From contig NZ_FNZB01000001.1 in NCBI RefSeq assembly GCF_900109205.1, forward strand, positions 620,001 to 684,000: a stretch of DNA of 64,000 nucleotides. The letters run 5' to 3'. This DNA is from Sphingomonas sp. OV641 (lineage in GTDB: Bacteria; Pseudomonadota; Alphaproteobacteria; Sphingomonadales; Sphingomonadaceae). Under the pieces are notes generated by a model. That model did not search any database, was not told where the DNA came from, and saw nothing but the letters and a program-made list of their open reading frames with translations. Of the stretch, positions 61,380-64,000 are shown one piece after another. Position 1 is the first letter of the stretch. Every line of letters begins with the position of its first letter. A program made the translations under genes and the position numbers.

Positions 61380-62659
61380 AACCGTTTCGCGCGCCGGCGC
61401 AGATGCTGTTCAGCAAGGGACTGCCCGGCACCGGCCGGCATAGTCGTCGTGCGCGCCGGCCGATCGTATTCGATCTCTCGCGCTTGCTCAGCCGTGCCTA
61501 TCATCTGACGCCAACCGGCATCGATCGGGTGGAATATGCCTATGCCGTCGAACTGTTGAAACGAGTTCCCGACCGGCTGCGCTTCGCGGCGGTGCATCCG
61601 GCGGGCGGCTATTACGGACGGCTCGAAATAGGCGCGGTGAGACAGTTTCTCGCTTTCACCCAGGCACGCTGGCAGACACGGGGCGAGGCACAGGCTGAAG
61701 CAGTAAGGGCGCAAGCGATCCGGCACCTTTTCGCGCTTCGCCCCCGAGCGGTTCCTGTGCCGTTAGGGCAGCGCGTGTACCTCCAGGCCTCGCCGCATCA
61801 CCTCGAAGACGGCAAGCTCGTGCGCAGTATCCTGCAGACCGAGCGCGCCCGCTTCGTGAACCTGGTTCACGACGTGATCCCGCTTGCCTATCCGGAATTC
61901 GCCCGTGCGAATGGCGCTGCGCTCCACACGCGGCGCATCCGCACGATCGACCGCTTCGCCGACGGGATAGTCGCCAATTCCCAGGCCACACTGGATGAGT
62001 TGCAGCCGCATCTGACGCCGCGGGCAGGTCGGCCGACCCGCGTTGCTCATCTGGGCTGCGAGTGGAGCGATCCTGTGCCAATGATCGATGGCGAGGGTAG
62101 CGAGCGGCCGTATTTTCTTTGCATCGGCACGATCGAGCCGCGGAAGAACCATCTGCTGTTGCTCAATGTGTGGCGGCGCATGGCGGAGAACATGGGAGAG
62201 ACGGCGCCGCGCCTGATCCTCGTCGGCCGGCGCGGGTGGGAAAATGAGAACGTCATCGACTTGCTGGAGCGATCGGTGGCGCTGCGCGGCCATGTGGTGG
62301 AGCAGCCGGACGTAGATGATCGACAGCTCACGCGATTGCTTGGCGGCGCACGGGCGGTGCTGTTGCCTTCCTTCGCGGAGGGTTACGGGATGCCGGTAGC
62401 GGAGGCGCTTGCTGCCGGTGTCCCGGTGATTTGCAGCGACATCAGTGCGTTGCGCGAGGCGGGCGGCGACATGCCCGACTATCTCGATCCACTCGACGGT
62501 ATCGGCTGGCTTCGGACGATCCTGGATTATGCGAGCCCAGTGTCTGCGATGCGAGCGGCGCAATGTGAACGGATGCGCGGGTGGTCGCCCATGAGTTGGG
62601 CCCGTCATATGGACATCGTGCTCGATGTGGTCGAGGCGGTCGCCGATCAACGGCGGTAG
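61370..62659 (+). CDS. Glycosyltransferase family 1 (capsule synthesis)
   Basis: A 429-residue GT-B transferase. The N-terminal lobe has VFDLSRLLSRAYHLTPTGIDRVEYAYAVELL; the donor lobe has FLCIGTIEPRKNHLLLLNVWRR and LLPSFAEGYGMPVAEALAAGVPVICS. It is of the type with a GIDRVE motif seen in other capsule clusters with KpsC/S. It starts with TTG 61370 overlapping the kpsS stop; ATG 61403 is the first in-frame ATG, and neither has an obvious ribosome site. It converges with the FkbM gene (12 bases). Confidence 0.87.
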   Translation: MALKPFRAPAQMLFSKGLPGTGRHSRRARRPIVFDLSRLLSRAYHLTPTGIDRVEYAYAVELLKRVPDRLRFAAVHPAGGYYGRLEIGAVRQFLAFTQARWQTRGEAQAEAVRAQAIRHLFALRPRAVPVPLGQRVYLQASPHHLEDGKLVRSILQTERARFVNLVHDVIPLAYPEFARANGAALHTRRIRTIDRFADGIVANSQATLDELQPHLTPRAGRPTRVAHLGCEWSDPVPMIDGEGSERPYFLCIGTIEPRKNHLLLLNVWRRMAENMGETAPRLILVGRRGWENENVIDLLERSVALRGHVVEQPDVDDRQLTRLLGGARAVLLPSFAEGYGMPVAEALAAGVPVICSDISALREAGGDMPDYLDPLDGIGWLRTILDYASPVSAMRAAQCERMRGWSPMSWARHMDIVLDVVEAVADQRR

Positions 62660-62671
62660 TCCGCTAGCGGA

Positions 62672-63559
62672 TCACGTCCGCTCCAGAAGCAGCATCTGAT
62701 CGATCACGGGAGATGCGTTCAGGACCTGATCGCGGGTGCGATCCTGTATCCCGCCGACCAGATCAACCTCGGCAAGATTGAAACCATAGGCCAGGATTTC
62801 GTCGAGGAAGCTGGCAGGATCGGCGTATCGAACGCCGGCAAACTCCAGCAGGATCGTCAGCGGTCGCTGCTGCTGCAGAATGCCTTCAAGACCTTTCCAG
62901 ATGGCCTGCTCGGCCCCCTCCGCGTCGATCTTGATAAAATCTGCCTCAGATGCGCCGGCGATCCGATCGGCCCGTTGCAGGGGAACTTCCACCATTCCGG
63001 GGCCGGCGACGCCTTGCACGACATGGGCGTTCTTCGGTTCGTTCCGGGGCACGTCGAGTATGGCCGAGCCGCCTTGGTCCCCCAACGCAACTTCATAGAC
63101 GCTGGTGCGTCCGTCGAAGCCGTTGACCGCAACCGAGCGACGCAGCAGTTCCGCGATGGGCGGGTTGGGCTCAAAGGAAAGAACCTTTCCCTCCGGCCCG
63201 ACGAGATCCGCCAGAAGAAGCGAAAAGTACCCGCAATGGGCACCGACATCCATGGCGGTCATGCCGGGCTTGATCAGGCCGACGATCGCCTCCGTGTTCC
63301 ACATCTCCCAATAGCCATCCAGCATGAGGTGGCTGGCGACGCCGATGTCCTTGGTGTCGACGAACATCTTGTAACGGCCGAGCACGCGGCAGATCGCGGT
63401 ATGATCCCCGAGATAGGCCGTTTGGCACAGCCCGCGGATGACGGCCTCATGCCGCCAGCGATCGCCGGACCTGAGCGCCCATATGTCAAAAATCGCGCCC
63501 TGTGCCTCGCCCTGGCGGCGAATGTCCGCGGGGGTTGCTTGATGATCCAGGAAGCGCAT
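62672..63559 (-). CDS. FkbM-family methyltransferase
   Basis: A 295-residue SAM-dependent O-methyltransferase. Motif I is AMDVGAHCGYFSLLLADLVG, then VLSFEPNPPIAELLRRSVAVNG (the FEP loop of FkbM), and the metal/acceptor region ADFIKIDAEGAEQAIWKGLEG. Family members methylate sugars or polyketides. The position next to three capsule glycosyltransferases suggests capsule sugar methylation. Start ATG 63559. Confidence 0.9.
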   Translation of the reverse strand: MRFLDHQATPADIRRQGEAQGAIFDIWALRSGDRWRHEAVIRGLCQTAYLGDHTAICRVLGRYKMFVDTKDIGVASHLMLDGYWEMWNTEAIVGLIKPGMTAMDVGAHCGYFSLLLADLVGPEGKVLSFEPNPPIAELLRRSVAVNGFDGRTSVYEVALGDQGGSAILDVPRNEPKNAHVVQGVAGPGMVEVPLQRADRIAGASEADFIKIDAEGAEQAIWKGLEGILQQQRPLTILLEFAGVRYADPASFLDEILAYGFNLAEVDLVGGIQDRTRDQVLNASPVIDQMLLLERT

Positions 63560-63615
63560 TGTTCATCCTTAGCCCGCAGGTAGCCGTTCGGAAACCTGGC
63601 GTGTCGCGCCCGATG

Positions 63616-64000
63616 TTACGCGATCGTCGCCTCGGTTGAGGCGCGAACGACGATGCCGAACGGGCCGGGTGCCCGTTCTAGATCGGCATGACGCACCTGA
63701 GCCGCAATATGGCCTTGAGCGGCAAGTTCCAAAACGATCCGGTTCAGACCATGCCTGTCCAGGTTCGGGCCGGTAGTGGCAAGCAGGATGACCAGGCCGC
63801 CCGGCCGAACGCGTCCGAGCAGATCATCGATCATCTTTGCAGCTCGTCCGGCGTCGGCCGATCCGAACAGATCACTGCGCGTATAGATGAAATCGAAGCC
63901 AATTCCTTCTCCCGTCGTGCTGAAATGCGCTGAACATGCAGCATCCATGGTTCCACCCGGTGCGACAAAGATGGATTGAATATTGCATCCCGCCTCGGTG
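63616..64000 (-). CDS. Class I methyltransferase-like protein (C-terminal part; start lies beyond the window)
   Basis: The frame is open to the right edge of the window and ends at 63616. It encodes about 127 residues with FDFIYTRSDLFGSADAGRAAKMIDDLLGRVRPGGLVILLAT, the strand-helix-PGG loop of class I methyltransferases (motif post-III), and a C-terminal strand ending FGIVVRAST. The SAM-binding motif I would lie outside the window. An in-frame ATG exists at 63948, but coding continues upstream of it without a stop. It precedes fkbM on the same strand (56 bases). Most likely a capsule methyltransferase. Confidence 0.6.
   Translation of the reverse strand, partial: TEAGCNIQSIFVAPGGTMDAACSAHFSTTGEGIGFDFIYTRSDLFGSADAGRAAKMIDDLLGRVRPGGLVILLATTGPNLDRHGLNRIVLELAAQGHIAAQVRHADLERAPGPFGIVVRASTEATIA

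Overview
The window looks like chromosome from a sphingomonad-type alphaproteobacterium. This is inferred from the high GC content, a one-cysteine DksA, an exosortase-type (PEP-CTERM-like) surface protein, a bacteriophytochrome with an HWE/HisKA_2-like kinase, HmgA/HppD tyrosine catabolism, and intergenic inverted repeats of a kind common in sphingomonads. No 16S or other definitive marker is present.

Layout. (1) 1-10,042 is core housekeeping: the 3' part of recG, a small DMT-type permease, a secreted beta-propeller-like protein, tyrS, an NlpD-like lipoprotein, serS, a host-attachment-family protein, an STSTGG-repeat protein, dksA and a PilZ protein. (2) 10,043-24,437 is a 14.3-kb integrated island. 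It cuts a tRNA-Leu(CAA) gene in its anticodon loop. The 5' half lies at the left edge and the 3' half at the right edge, with a shared CTCAAAA core. Paired AGGTGCA boxes with identical 11-bp spacing sit near both ends, and an intact tRNA-Leu(CAA) is carried just inside the left end. The cargo is a LysR regulator, a fused pair of oxidoreductase gene remnants, an NTF2-like protein, a methyltransferase, an MsrA-like protein, a DUF932 protein, a two-gene CBASS module (patatin phospholipase plus CD-NTase), an unknown zinc-ribbon protein, a Gabija module (GajA/GajB), a HigB/HigA-like toxin-antitoxin pair, an excisionase-like protein and a tyrosine integrase. It is a compact defence island. (3) 24,508-37,060 holds heme oxygenase and bacteriophytochrome, a nitronate monooxygenase, two acyl-CoA dehydrogenases, an ACAD10-like phosphotransferase, two CaiB-family enzymes, an orphan [2Fe-2S] subunit and an MHS-family transporter: acyl-CoA catabolism. 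(4) 37,151-45,891 holds a single-chain biotin-dependent acyl-CoA carboxylase, a GST, a DsbA-family protein, a Rieske protein, hmgA and hppD, with a divergent MarR regulator and a ROK sugar kinase. (5) 45,921-48,754 holds a cytochrome P450 coupled to an unknown membrane hydrolase-like protein, and a small unknown protein. (6) 48,751-64,000 is a capsule locus of the ABC-transporter (Kps) type. It has a Kdo supply set (kdsA, kdsB, kdsD and a histidine phosphatase where KdsC would be expected), KpsD/T/M/E export, KpsC/KpsS Kdo-linker transferases, three glycosyltransferases and two methyltransferases, the last cut by the window edge.

The most notable observation is the island that destroys its tRNA target and carries a complete replacement copy. 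No database or folding program was used. Family names come from motifs read by eye and from general knowledge of the families.
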